Assembly (NCBI RefSeq): GCF_003932755.1
Contig: NZ_CP024202.1
Span: forward strand, 558,001 to 622,000
Direction: 5' to 3'
DNA: 64,000 nucleotides
From: Methylomicrobium sp. wino1
GTDB lineage: Bacteria; Pseudomonadota; Gammaproteobacteria; Methylococcales; Methylomonadaceae
The position numbers were made by a program, and so were the translations under genes. This document shows, piece by piece, positions 1-7,775 of the stretch. The notes under the pieces are model-generated. The model ran no database searches and was not told where the DNA came from. It worked only from the letters and a program-made list of their open reading frames with translations. Within the stretch, counting starts at the first letter, position 1, and every line of letters begins with the position of its first letter.

Positions 1-2
1 TG

Positions 3-560
3 GCCTGTGCCGGAGGCAACAATGTCGCGATCAATCGTGCCAGATATGAAGGAATATCAAGTTGCAGAGCGGAGGCCTTGGTTTCAGGGGGAGGCAAAGG
101 GTGTTCTTGGGGTTGTTTAAGCCATGGAGATTGTGAAAAGGTCTGCGATTTCGATGCCATCACAATGAATGCCTTCGGTTTGCCGGTCGTCGATGAAGCA
201 AAATGTACCGCCTGCGGAGACTGCGTCGAAGTTTGTCCGAAGGATCTTTTTTCGATACACCCCGTCAGTCATAGACTATGGGTAGCCTGTAAAAGCCTGG
301 AAGCAGGCGATGGGGTTTTGGAAGAATGCGAAGTCGGCTGCACGGCCTGCGGCAAATGCGCGATGGATGCCCCCAGCCTGATCACGATGATAAACAATTT
401 ACCCGTTGTCGATTATTCCAAAAAGCACCAAACCCAAGCCCCCATCCAAAGGTGTCCCACGGGCGCCATCGTTTGGCTGGAGGAAAACGGAGAAGTTATC
501 AAAGGAGCTGAAGCCAAAAAAATCATCCGCAAAGGGAAATTGAAAATGGGGGAAAGCTGA
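3..560 (+). CDS. RnfB-like polyferredoxin (5' end outside window)
   Basis: The reading frame is open from the first bases of the window, so the N-terminus is missing; 185 residues are visible. It shows the RnfB-type pattern: a CAGGNN segment, then C-x3-C-x5-C-x3-C (from about residue 34), then a classical CxxCxxCxxxCP 4Fe-4S motif (about 68-79), then a third Cys cluster CTACGKC completed by RCPTGAI. RnfB proteins carry electrons between ferredoxin and the membrane Rnf complex. No other rnf gene lies in the 3' direction, so it is either the end of an rnf operon or a stand-alone homologue. The first internal start (TTG at 78) is not the real start, because homologous sequence lies upstream of it. 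Confidence 0.75.
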   Translation, partial: ACAGGNNVAINRARYEGISSCRAEALVSGGGKGCSWGCLSHGDCEKVCDFDAITMNAFGLPVVDEAKCTACGDCVEVCPKDLFSIHPVSHRLWVACKSLEAGDGVLEECEVGCTACGKCAMDAPSLITMINNLPVVDYSKKHQTQAPIQRCPTGAIVWLEENGEVIKGAEAKKIIRKGKLKMGES

Positions 561-710
561 TTTTTTTGAGTTTGAAAAAGTTTCGAGGCGCCCCCGTTTG
601 ATAATGTTTTTTAATCTTGCGTGAAAACGCGAACGGAGCCGGCCGAATCGCTTGTTCAATCCTCCTGATCGTCGGGAAGCTAGAGCTTCCTGAACTGGTT
701 ACCCAAGCAG

Positions 711-889
711 GAGCTCTCATCGTTATACACAAATATCGATAAACTTGCTAAACAGAGGTCATCGTATATCCGGGAACGGTGTTGTTTGATAAATCTGCGG
801 ATATTGAACATCAGTGGCTTCGAAATCGCGATCTGGGGATCGCTCCCACAGAGCATCCGCCCCCCCTTGTGGGAGCGACGCCTTCGTCG
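711..889. repeat. Family A long repeat, left copy
   Basis: About 180 bp that recur, inverted and with only a few differences, at 61292-61458. The right part (822-889) is a hairpin in which GATCGCTCCCAC pairs with GTGGGAGCGAC around a short spacer. Shorter versions of that hairpin occur at 20774, 45099 and 55162. Confidence 0.75.
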
Positions 890-1066
890 TCCCTCACCTA
901 ACGCTAGGTGAGGGAGAGCCGGGTACGTTAAGCAACAACAAAGGGTATCGAGGTCTTATTCGCCAAGGCGGCAAGACGGTATCTACGACTTATGTATAAC
1001 GGCGAGAGTAGGAGCTTGGGTAACCGCATTAGGTACGCGATGCATACCAAACTGCTTTTAAAGCAC

Positions 1067-1148
1067 GTAGCCCGTATGCAGCATAGCGGAATACGGGAAT
1101 GGTGTGGCTTCGAACTTCCCGGATTGCGCTGCGCTCCATCCGGGCTAC
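1067..1148. repeat. Family B hairpin repeat (GTAGCCCG...CGGGCTAC)
   Basis: An 82-bp element that starts GTAGCCCGTAT and ends ATCCGGGCTAC, with internal mirror segments around AATACGGGAATGG and CTTCCCGGATT. Related copies lie at 26928-27009, 37755-37835 and 44960-45038, with a fragment at 2600-2634. It looks like a REP/MITE-type non-coding repeat. Confidence 0.7.
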
Positions 1149-1561
1149 ACTCCTTAGACTCGCCGAAAGCGGTAGATAATGATTTAGCAACGGGGAGCTG
1201 CGCTTAGCTTGATGCTTATGTCTACCCCCCCAGCCCAGCATTCTGTTGTCCAGAAAAGCTTTTCCCCTCATTATCGCTCCAATTATTTCGAGGTTATGTT
1301 GTCTGCGGCCTCCCTACGATGTTTTCTTTATTAATACGTAATGCCTTAACTTACTTCTGAGCCGATTCTTATAACAAAGGTAGTAAATTATTAATTATTA
1401 ATGCTTTTTCTGACTTGACAGCCAGGAAAAACTTAGCGACTATCCAATCGCTGACCCTGGGATACGATTTCGTCATTGTTGTCAATAAAGAATCAACTCT
1501 TGGGTTAGACAAAAAATCATTGCATAAAATAACAATAATCAATTAATGAGGGGAGATTTGA

Positions 1562-2263
1562 ATGGACATTTTTACAACACAACCCGGTCTGGAAATGCTG
1601 TTTCGATGGGGACATTTTTTGGCCGGAATAACCTGGATTGGGTTGCTTTACTATTTCAATTTCGTGCAAGGGGAATATTTTAAAGAGGCGGAAGCTTCGG
1701 CTAAGTCGGATGCCGTTCAAAAGTTGGTGCCCCGAGCATTATGGTGGTTTCGCTGGGGAGCCATGCTGACTTTTCTAACAGGACTCGGCATTATGGGGAT
1801 CCGCGGCAGCGGGTGGTCGATCGATATCTATATCGGCGCTATGCTCGGTACTTTGATGTTCTTAAACGTTTGGTTAATCATTTGGCCGAATCAAAAAATA
1901 GTGATCGCATCCACCGAAAAAACCGCGAAAGGCGAAGCGGCCATACCTGAAGCGGCTGATGCAGCAGCGCAAGCGGGGCTGGCTTCTAGGACGAATGTAT
2001 TGTTTTCAGTCCCGATGTTATTTTTCATGGGTGCCTCCGCTCATTATCCTCATTATGACTCCGGAACGCTCGGTGTCCTTTTGATTTTCGCGGCGATTCT
2101 CGGTCTCCAATACAATGCGTCACGCAAGGCGCTTTCCCGATTCGGTTTTGCGCAGAAATTGCCGCCTGCCGGATACATGGGGCCGTTGGCAAGCGTAAAG
2201 GGCGTAATCCATTCCGGTTTAGGTTTGGCTTTGGTTTTTGTACTTATTTTAGAGTTAATCTAA
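1562..2263 (+). CDS. PuuD/urate-hydroxylase-type membrane protein
   Basis: A 233-residue polytopic membrane protein with roughly six hydrophobic segments (about 13-32, 62-80, 90-109, 143-160, 166-184, 212-232). Motifs such as RWGHFLAGITWIG and WWFRWGAMLTF fit the membrane domain of the urate hydroxylase PuuD family. PuuD itself carries a C-terminal cytochrome c domain that is absent here, so this is the membrane module alone and uric acid need not be the substrate. A good Shine-Dalgarno (GAGGGGAG) precedes the ATG and a hairpin follows the stop, suggesting a single-gene unit. Family placement is from recognition; the function is not established by the sequence. Confidence 0.6.
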   Translation: MDIFTTQPGLEMLFRWGHFLAGITWIGLLYYFNFVQGEYFKEAEASAKSDAVQKLVPRALWWFRWGAMLTFLTGLGIMGIRGSGWSIDIYIGAMLGTLMFLNVWLIIWPNQKIVIASTEKTAKGEAAIPEAADAAAQAGLASRTNVLFSVPMLFFMGASAHYPHYDSGTLGVLLIFAAILGLQYNASRKALSRFGFAQKLPPAGYMGPLASVKGVIHSGLGLALVFVLILELI

Positions 2264-2274
2264 ATACTTCGCAC

Positions 2275-2298
2275 GGAGCGGGTTATTCAACCCGCTCC
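2275..2298 (+). terminator. Rho-independent-type terminator after the PuuD-like gene
   Basis: GGAGCGGGTT-ATTC-AACCCGCTCC forms a perfect 10-bp GC-rich stem with a 4-base loop, 12 bases after the stop codon. It is followed by a T-rich stretch (GTTTTGATTT). Confidence 0.7.
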
Positions 2299-2374
2299 GA
2301 ACGTTTTGATTTACTTTAGCCAAGGTCGAAACGTTTAGGACGGGGTTACAAATTCCGTGCTGTAGGTTATAAGA

Positions 2375-2413
2375 CCCATATGCATCAAACTAAAAACGCC
2401 CAACCCGCATCCC
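2375..2413. repeat. Family F repeat (CATACGCATCAAGCTAAAA type)
   Basis: CCCATATGCATCAAACTAAAAA followed by CCAACCCGCATCC recurs with small changes at 44893-44932 and 56598-56634. A second copy of the GAAGCTAGAGCTTCCTG palindrome follows near 2510, and a fragment of family B near 2600. Confidence 0.6.
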
Positions 2414-2589
2414 GATCTTTGCCAAACTCCTGTATCCAGAGTCGGCACAGCATTCCACGCAATATCAACCATCCCCGATTCGCTTATGCAATTTTCCTTG
2501 ATCGTCGGGAAGCTAGAGCTTCCTGCACAGATTACCCAAGATGAAGCTTGAGTAACAGCATTAGACGCACGATGCGCACCAAACTACTG

Positions 2590-3114
2590 TTAAAGCACGT
2601 AGCCCGTAGAGGAATACGGGAATGGAGGCGGAAAGTACGCGATATGACCTAATTTCGATCTGACCCTGTTTATTTTAATCCGCATGCCGGTACCGTAGAG
2701 CAGGCTTGCGATTAGATGATTCGTGCCGCCCAACCGCGACAAGATCGCTTGAATCTCATCCCGATTCAGTACCACAGGCAAACGCTTCGGAGCCCTGGCT
2801 TGCTCTACGTTATCCAGCCAGGGCAACTCCATGGCAAGCACCTCACGGTACAAAAACAACAGAGCGGCTTTCGCCTGATTTTGAGTAGAAGCCGCCACTT
2901 TGCCGTTGACCGCCAAATGCGTCAAAAACTGCTCCACCTCGCTAGCGCCCAGGTCACGCGGATGGTGCTTGCCAAAAAGCAAAATATGGCGTTTAATCCA
3001 CTCAGTGTAGGCCTGTTCGGTACGAATGCTGTAATGCTTCAAGCGAATCTTAGCCCGTACTTGATCCAATAATTTCGGTGAATTTTCCGAATTCGACACT
3101 GACGTATTTTGCAT
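2590..3114 (-). pseudogene. intI: Integron-type tyrosine integrase, C-terminally truncated
   Basis: The N-terminal SAM-like core-binding domain is present (the segment around RLKHYSIRTEQAYTEWIKR, then HLAVNGKVAASTQNQAKAAL). It is followed by RLPVVLNRDEIQAIL and the first catalytic arginine in LLYGTGMR. Homology stops directly after that Arg, at about 2680. The remaining residues are read from repeat DNA, so the HxxR and Tyr boxes and the integron-specific patch are gone and the protein cannot recombine DNA. The start at 3114 (MQNTSVSN) fits the family better than the upstream start at 3189. Identification as an integron integrase rests on the N-terminal resemblance and the adjacent attC array. 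Confidence 0.75.
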
Positions 3115-3233
3115 TTTTATTAGGAAAGGTTGTTTTTTACAACTCACTGAAAGTTTTATGATTTTAATTTTCAAAACCGAACTAGGCAACTGTTTGACGC
3201 AATATTTCGCGTCATTTAGGATGTCTAACTATA

Positions 3234-3240
3234 GTTATAC
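3234..3240 (+). other. First cassette insertion point (attI-side core site)
   Basis: GTTATAC fits the GTTRRRY-like integron core and lies three bases before the first cassette start codon, between the divergent integrase and the array. AGGATGTCTAAC just upstream may be the remaining inverse core. The exact attI is not defined. Confidence 0.5.
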
Positions 3241-3242
3241 GC

Positions 3243-3500
3243 ATGGTAATTTATAAAATGGTCATATTTGAAGCAGGTAATGGCGAAACAACTCAAGTAG
3301 GTTTTGTTAACAACAACGGGCAGGAATGTCATGGTTCTTTATGGGTACCAGGTACAGATCATAATCAGTATGCATACAAAATGAGTTGTGGTCACTGTGG
3401 TTATGTGTATGGTGCAAATGGTTCAGACATAGCAGGCAGGTTGTGTCCAAAATGTCAGGGTGGGTCTGATGGCATACAGTACTGGTTGAAATGCGTATAA
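3243..3500 (+). CDS. Cassette 1: small zinc-ribbon-like protein
   Basis: An 85-residue protein of unknown function. The C-terminal half has two Cys pairs, CGHC (about 49-52) and CPKC (about 68-71), separated by YVYGANGSDIAGR, which looks like a treble-clef or zinc-ribbon fold. The N-terminal half is polar and beta-rich. It is the first unit of the integron array and starts three bases after the core site. The stop codon overlaps the start of its attC, as is common for integron cassettes. I do not recognise a characterised family. Confidence 0.65.
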   Translation: MVIYKMVIFEAGNGETTQVGFVNNNGQECHGSLWVPGTDHNQYAYKMSCGHCGYVYGANGSDIAGRLCPKCQGGSDGIQYWLKCV

Positions 3501-3557
3501 CAAGTCATTCGTGTGTGACCTCCGCTTCGCTCCGACCACACAATTCAAACGTTACAA
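3495..3557 (+). other. attC site of cassette 1
   Basis: GTATAAC begins the site and GTTACAA ends it (63 bp). In between, GTGTGTG pairs with CACACA around the typical attC loop CCTCCGCTTCGCTCCG. Overall it closely resembles aadA-type attC sites. Confidence 0.8.
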
Positions 3558-3578
3558 GGCACCTAAGGAAATAGAATT

Positions 3579-3659
3579 GTGCAAGAACTAGATGTGGAGG
3601 AAAAGGAAAGGAGGGCTAAGCTGGTCGTGGAAGACTACCCCACCTTTAACATTTTCTAG
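3579..3659 (+). CDS. Cassette 2 remnant: 26-residue open frame
   Basis: A GTG-started frame of 26 codons rich in Glu, Lys and Arg, directly after the first attC and ending where AT-rich sequence leading into the IS begins. It is probably the truncated start of a cassette gene cut by the IS. There is no recognisable family, and coding status is uncertain. Confidence 0.25.
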   Translation: MQELDVEEKERRAKLVVEDYPTFNIF

Positions 3660-3705
3660 TAAATATCTATCATTCGCAAAAATTATTAATTTTTTAACTA
3701 ATTGA

Positions 3706-5775
3706 TATCATTGGACGATAAAAATCGACTTCCTCGAAAATGGCTAATGTAGTGCCATAAAATGCCTCTGGTCTCTTGCGCCGCCTCGCGGTTTGCGCTA
3801 AGTTGACGGCATGTTTATTCGACGCACTCAAACCCGCTGCAGAGCCACCGGCGAACCTCATGTAACTTATCGACTGGTTCATTCCGAACGCATCGGTCAC
3901 CAAGTTAAACAGGTCACACTGCTGAATCTAGGCCGGCATTTTTCGATCCAGCCCACTTTTTGGCCGGCCTTATGTCGCCGTGTCCTGGAGTTGTTATCGT
4001 TGCAAACGAGTTTATTCGATCCGGACTTACCTCAGACGGTGGCCTTGGCCGCGGAACATATCGCCGCGCGCTTGTTGGCGGAAAGCGCGCCATTGCTCGT
4101 GAGACTTTCGTTGATCCCGACCCCAGCCATGCCTGTCGTCAATGACGCCACACAGGCGGCTTCGGAATCGGTTTCGTCGGAGCCACCGGAGTCCCGGACT
4201 CCGGCTGAAATATATACCATTGATGCGAACTCGCTGGAATTAGCGCGGCCCCGTTCGATCGGTGTCGAGCAGGTCGGTTTGGCGGCGATGGACTTGGTCA
4301 ATTTTACCTCGCTGCTGATGGGATTGGGTCTGTCCGGGCCGCTACGGGCGGCGGTTGTGGGTTCGATCATCGGGCGCATGGCAGCGCCGGCTTCTGAGGC
4401 CGCCACGCACCGTTGGCTAGGTCAGCGCAGCGGTTTGGGCGAGCTGTTGGACGTCGATTTCGAACGCATGAAGCCAATCACGTTGTATCGGGCTTCAGAC
4501 GCTTTGATGAAGCACCGGGACGTCATCGAACGCACGCTGTTCAACCGGGTGCACGATCTGTTCGGTTTCGAGACCACGGTTACCTTATACGACTTGACCA
4601 ATACGTATTTCGAAGGCACGGCGGCCGCCAATCCGAAAGCGCAACGGGGCCGCTCCAAAGAAAAGCGCCGCGACTGTCCACTGGTCACGCTGGGCTTGGT
4701 GCTCGACGGCAGCGGTTTTGTCCGCCGTTCCCAGACCTTCGACGGCAATGTCTCGGAAGGCAAGACCTTGGCCGGGATGCTCAAAGACCTCGGCGCACCG
4801 GCCGGGGCCTTGGTGATTATGGATGCCGGCATCGCCACGGAAGCCAATCTGACTTGGCTGCGCGAACAGGGTTACCGCTATCTGGTCGTCAGCCGCGAAC
4901 GCACTCGGCAATTCGAAGCCGAAACCGCCATTCCGATCAAAACCGCCGCCGGCTCCGCCGTCCACATCCAGCGCGTCGACGACAGCGAACACCAAGAAGT
5001 GCGCTTGTATTGCTACTCCGAACAGCGCGAACAAAAAGAGCGCGGCATCAATCAACGCCTGTGCGAGCGCTTCGAAGCCGGATTACAAAAAATCGCCGAC
5101 GGCCTCCACAAGCCTCGCGCCGAAAAGCGCCTCGACAAACTGCAACAGCGCATCGGTCGGCTCCAAGAAAAATACCAAGGTATCGGCCAGCATTACACGA
5201 TCGAACTGACCCCGGATGAGACCGGCGAAAAAGTCATCGGCCTGACCTGGTCGAAACAGCCCAAAGCCGGCAGCCGCCTGAGCCATCCCGGCGTCTATTG
5301 CCTCCGCAGTAACGAAACGCAATGGGATGCTGAAAAACTGTGGCGCACCTATATCATGCTCACCGACCTGGAAGCGGTGTTTCGTAGCCTTAAATCCGAA
5401 CTCGGGCTTCGTCCGGTCTACCATCACAAAGAAGTCCGCGTCGACGGCCATTTGTTCATCACCGTCCTGGCCTATCAGTTCGTGCAAATCATCCGCCGGC
5501 AACTGAAAGAACACGGCATTCACGACCGCTGGTCCACACTGCGCGACATCTTGTCCGTTCAGCAGCGCGTCACCGCCTCCTTCCGGCGCGCCGACGGCGG
5601 TATTCTGCACATCCGCAAAAGCACACAACCGGAAGCGGAATTAGCACGGATTTACCACACATTGGGCCTTGACCCGCTTCCTGGAGGTGTACAAAAAACT
5701 CTACTATAGATCGAATTACGCTTAAAAAACGCCTATGTAGTGCCTTACGGTCATTTATGATCCAATAAAATATTG
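3706..5775 (+). mobile_element. IS1634-type insertion sequence inside the array
   Basis: A single long transposase gene with about 100 bp of AT-rich flank on the left and 70 bp on the right. The ends are uncertain. An imperfect inverted match (ATTGGACGATAAA on the left against ATTGGATCATAAA reading inward from the right) suggests ends near 3706 and 5775. A direct repeat TGTAGTGCC occurs at 3748 and 5736 and may be part of the termini instead. The insertion separates cassette 2 from the core site at 5795. Confidence 0.6.
3811..5709 (+). CDS. IS1634-family (IS4-like DDE) transposase
   Basis: 632 residues, full length for IS1634-group transposases. DDE residues can be read as Asp in LYDLTNTYFEG, Asp in VIMDAGIATE, and Glu in the C-terminal segment around FRSLKSELGLRPVYHHK. 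The protein cuts and pastes its own element by a hydrolytic mechanism. The frame is intact, so the element may still be active. Very long open frames on other strands here are shadows produced by its GC-rich codon use. Confidence 0.9.
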   Translation: MFIRRTQTRCRATGEPHVTYRLVHSERIGHQVKQVTLLNLGRHFSIQPTFWPALCRRVLELLSLQTSLFDPDLPQTVALAAEHIAARLLAESAPLLVRLSLIPTPAMPVVNDATQAASESVSSEPPESRTPAEIYTIDANSLELARPRSIGVEQVGLAAMDLVNFTSLLMGLGLSGPLRAAVVGSIIGRMAAPASEAATHRWLGQRSGLGELLDVDFERMKPITLYRASDALMKHRDVIERTLFNRVHDLFGFETTVTLYDLTNTYFEGTAAANPKAQRGRSKEKRRDCPLVTLGLVLDGSGFVRRSQTFDGNVSEGKTLAGMLKDLGAPAGALVIMDAGIATEANLTWLREQGYRYLVVSRERTRQFEAETAIPIKTAAGSAVHIQRVDDSEHQEVRLYCYSEQREQKERGINQRLCERFEAGLQKIADGLHKPRAEKRLDKLQQRIGRLQEKYQGIGQHYTIELTPDETGEKVIGLTWSKQPKAGSRLSHPGVYCLRSNETQWDAEKLWRTYIMLTDLEAVFRSLKSELGLRPVYHHKEVRVDGHLFITVLAYQFVQIIRRQLKEHGIHDRWSTLRDILSVQQRVTASFRRADGGILHIRKSTQPEAELARIYHTLGLDPLPGGVQKTLL

Positions 5776-5794
5776 ATTCATAAAGAGTTTTAAA

Positions 5795-5801
5795 GTTAGG
5801 T
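5795..5801 (+). other. Cassette boundary core site before cassette 3
   Basis: GTTAGGT matches the GTTRRRY core exactly and lies eight bases before the cassette 3 ATG. The rest of the preceding attC is not visible and was probably removed or displaced when the IS inserted. Confidence 0.5.
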
Positions 5802-5808
5802 GTCAAAC

Positions 5809-6402
5809 ATGGGCTACGAGGGCATCGTCCCATATTGCAAAGCCTTTTACATTCATTCGATCATGTATTCTGCGGGCCGGTGCTTGGAATCATTTGATCG
5901 ATACAGCCAGCTAAAAAAAGAAGATATTAGTCCTGAATATCTAATATGTATAGTTCAAGAAGCAGTAGGCCATGCGGCTGCATTGTCCAGATATTTCTGG
6001 CCATCCCCAGGCGGAAAGAAGAAAGAGCCTAATCAAAGGTTATTGAAAGAGAATCGCGGGGAAAAATTATGCAAAGCCTTCGATTTAGACCATACATCTC
6101 CACTCTATAATCGGGACCTACGAAACGCATGGGAGCATTTTGACGAAAGGCTGGATAATTACCTCCTACAAAATGATGCCGGCTATTTCTTTCCTGGTTG
6201 TATAGTTGATAGTCACGCGCTAGCTGATGATCCGGTTGGTCATATGTTTAAACTATTAGACCCTGAAGAAGAGTGCTTGGTTTTAATGGGCAAGAAGTAT
6301 TTCTTTATACCTATATACGAAGAGGTACTCCGCATCTTCAATATGGCTAGGGAAGCAGACAACAACGGATCACGGCTGAATGCTGAGAGTTCAGCCTTGT
6401 AA
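5809..6402 (+). CDS. Cassette 3: HEPN-like protein of unknown function
   Basis: A 197-residue alpha-helical-looking protein. It contains NRDLRNAWEHFDERLDNY, in which R-x4-H (Arg105, His110) matches the RX4-6H signature of HEPN ribonucleases and toxins. HEPN proteins are common in defence systems and toxin-antitoxin pairs, but no nucleotidyltransferase (MNT) partner is adjacent. I chose the ATG at 5809 because the alternative GTG at 5800 lies inside the core site GTTAGGT (5795-5801). The stop codon overlaps the attC at 6397. The HEPN assignment is motif-level only. Confidence 0.6.
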   Translation: MGYEGIVPYCKAFYIHSIMYSAGRCLESFDRYSQLKKEDISPEYLICIVQEAVGHAAALSRYFWPSPGGKKKEPNQRLLKENRGEKLCKAFDLDHTSPLYNRDLRNAWEHFDERLDNYLLQNDAGYFFPGCIVDSHALADDPVGHMFKLLDPEEECLVLMGKKYFFIPIYEEVLRIFNMAREADNNGSRLNAESSAL

Positions 6403-6465
6403 CAAGCAACTGCAGCGGATCAATTTACGCTGCGCTCCAATTGCCCGCTGAGTTGGGCGCTAGGG
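6397..6465 (+). other. attC site of cassette 3
   Basis: It starts TTGTAAC and ends GCTAGGG, a diverged form of GTTAGGG. The arms GCAGCGGATCAATT and AATTGCCCGCTG pair around a loop containing ACGCTGCGCTCC. Confidence 0.65.
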
Positions 6466-6474
6466 ATCTCAACT

Positions 6475-6704
6475 ATGAAGATTTTTTGCCACCAGTGCGG
6501 GAAGCAAAATAACTGGGGTCAGGTACAAATTAAACGCAGGTCAATTCAGTATCATTTAACTCGTACCTGACCCCAGTTATTTAGTTATTTCGGAAAATTT
6601 GCATGAGCGCATATGCACGATCACCTGGTGGCATGAATAATGCCACCGCTCGTGGATGGTCAAAATGCGTTGCTACAGGTAAAATTACGCCCTATAACAA
6701 ATAA
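6475..6704 (+). pseudogene. Cassette 4: small Cys-motif gene split by an inverted-repeat element
   Basis: The 5' part (6475-6506) encodes MKIFCHQCGKQ, the start of a CxxC zinc-binding protein. The 3' part resumes in another frame (6603-6704) and encodes SAYARSPGGMNNATARGWSKC and a tail ending TPYNK. Between them lies the 76-bp palindromic element at 6507-6582. Reading straight through the insertion gives a 31-residue product ending at 6570. The two parts together are interpreted as one disrupted cassette gene, because they lie between consecutive attC sites. Confidence 0.5.
6507..6582. repeat. 76-bp palindromic MITE-like element
   Basis: Perfect 20-bp inverted ends (AAATAACTGGGGTCAGG...CCTGACCCCAGTTATTT) enclose about 36 bp of unrelated sequence. 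Similar CAGGGTCAGACC strings occur near 2655 and at 18960-19015. The element interrupts cassette 4. Confidence 0.7.
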
Positions 6705-6783
6705 ACAGCCAATAAACTATTTTCAGTCGCCCCCACTTTATTGCCTAGTCGTAGCAAAGGGGCAACTGAACTCTTCGTTGGTA
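6692..6783 (+). other. attC site of cassette 4
   Basis: CTATAAC begins the site and GTTGGTA ends it (92 bp). TCAGTCGCCCC pairs with GGGGCAACTGA inside. The stop codon of the broken gene lies at its left edge. Confidence 0.6.
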
Positions 6784-6817
6784 TATTTCTATCGTATTTC
6801 TAAAAAGGTCTATCGTT

Positions 6818-7051
6818 ATGATTTTGACAGTCGAACAAATTGCCGAAGAGGCTCTCGCTTTGCCTAGTGAAGCACGCGCTTTGCTCGCCGACCGTCTTGT
6901 AGAAAGCCTTGACCCGGCAGAAGACGGTTATATTCAACAACTTTGGTCAACCGAGGCGCGGCGACGCCGTGACGATGTCCGAGCGGGACGTGTACAGACT
7001 ATCCCCGGCGATGAAGTATTGGAACGTGTGCGACGGGTGTTTACTCGATGA
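6818..7051 (+). CDS. Cassette 5a: addiction-module antitoxin (TIGR02574 type)
   Basis: A 77-residue protein that begins MILTVEQIAEEALALPSEAR and has RALLADRLVESLD, the hallmark of the putative addiction-module component family of small RelB-like antitoxins. The Arg-rich C-terminal part probably wraps the toxin. Its stop codon overlaps the start of the toxin gene (ATGA), the usual translational coupling of such pairs. It is part of the integron array; TA cassettes are thought to stabilise long arrays against deletion. Confidence 0.8.
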   Translation: MILTVEQIAEEALALPSEARALLADRLVESLDPAEDGYIQQLWSTEARRRRDDVRAGRVQTIPGDEVLERVRRVFTR

Positions 7052-7350
7052 GGTATGAGTTCCACCCCGATGCCTTTACAGAGTACGAAGAGGCCGCCCA
7101 ATATTACGCGGGTTGTCAGGAAGGTTTGGAGTTTCGTTTCATCGCGGCGGTTGAACACGCTGTCCAGCAGATTATCGAAGACCCAAAACGCTGGACTATT
7201 TTTGAGGACGATATTCGGCTATGCCTTACTCGTGTATTTCCCTATGCAATACTCTATACCATCGAAAAAGACTACGTACTCATTATTGCGGTTATGCATT
7301 GTCATCGTGAACCAGGTTACTGGCATCACAGAGTTTCCAATAGAGCCTAA
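7048..7350 (+). CDS. Cassette 5b: ParE/RelE-superfamily toxin
   Basis: A 100-residue toxin partner of the preceding antitoxin. The pattern MRYEFHPDAFTEYEEAAQYY at the start and FPYAILYTI, VLIIAVMHCHREPGYW near the end are typical of ParE/RelE-like toxins paired with TIGR02574 antitoxins. It would block gyrase (ParE) or cleave ribosome-bound mRNA (RelE); the sequence alone does not decide which. The frame is intact. Confidence 0.8.
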   Translation: MRYEFHPDAFTEYEEAAQYYAGCQEGLEFRFIAAVEHAVQQIIEDPKRWTIFEDDIRLCLTRVFPYAILYTIEKDYVLIIAVMHCHREPGYWHHRVSNRA

Positions 7351-7433
7351 CATGGCGCTCAACCGGAGCGCGGGGACAAGGCGGTTCTGTTTTTCGGCTT
7401 TCCGCGCCGCGCCCGGTTAGCTTTACGCTAAAA
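7345..7433 (+). other. attC site of cassette 5
   Basis: GCCTAAC begins the site and GCTAAAA ends it (89 bp; GTTAAAA would be canonical). GGCGCTCAACCGGAGCGCGG faces CCGCGCCGCGCCCGGTTAGC. The toxin stop codon overlaps its left end. Confidence 0.65.
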
Positions 7434-7470
7434 ATTGCATGAATACCGTGAATCCGTTAATATCGGCATC

Positions 7471-7761
7471 ATGATTGTTTCATTCGGTGATAAGGCCACT
7501 TCAGACTTGTTTCACGGAATTTCCAGCAACAAAGCTAGAAAACTGCCCAACCAGATTCATGAATTGGCGCTGTATAAGCTGGACATAATCAATGCTGCTC
7601 AAAACCTTGACGATCTTAAATCTCCGCCTGGAAACAGACTGGAGCCACTCAAAGGTGATCTCAAGGGTTTTCACAGTATCCGTATAAACAATCAATGGCG
7701 CATTGTTTTCCGTTGGGAGGCCAATGCAGCTCATGATGTCCAAATTATGGACTATCACTAA
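7471..7761 (+). CDS. higB: Cassette 6a: HigB-type toxin
   Basis: A 96-residue RelE-fold killer protein with the HigB pattern: MIVSFGDKATSDLF at the start, ARKLPNQIHELALYKLDIINAA, then LEPLKGDLKGFHSIRINNQWRIVF and a final VQIMDYH. HigB toxins cleave mRNA at the ribosome. The toxin gene precedes the antitoxin, as is normal for higBA. I use the ATG at 7471 because the upstream TTG at 7435 is next to the attC and adds residues not typical of the family. Confidence 0.85.
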   Translation: MIVSFGDKATSDLFHGISSNKARKLPNQIHELALYKLDIINAAQNLDDLKSPPGNRLEPLKGDLKGFHSIRINNQWRIVFRWEANAAHDVQIMDYH

Positions 7762-7775
7762 TAGTGAGGTGACGT

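Larger units (their letters stand above)
561..1561. other. Gene-free 1-kb region built from dispersed repeats
   Basis: I find no convincing gene here. The stretch contains a 24-base GAAGCTAGAGCTTCCTG-type palindrome copy (near 673), a long family A copy (711-889) and a family B hairpin (1067-1148). AT-rich sequence follows and leads to the ribosome-binding site GAGGGGAG at about 1548, which serves the next gene. Short open frames here are translations of the repeats. Confidence 0.6.

Noticed and set aside
4413-5219. 268-residue open frame within the transposase gene, in another frame
   Set aside because: Low-complexity Arg-rich product, fully inside the transposase gene. It is a shadow of GC-rich codon use.
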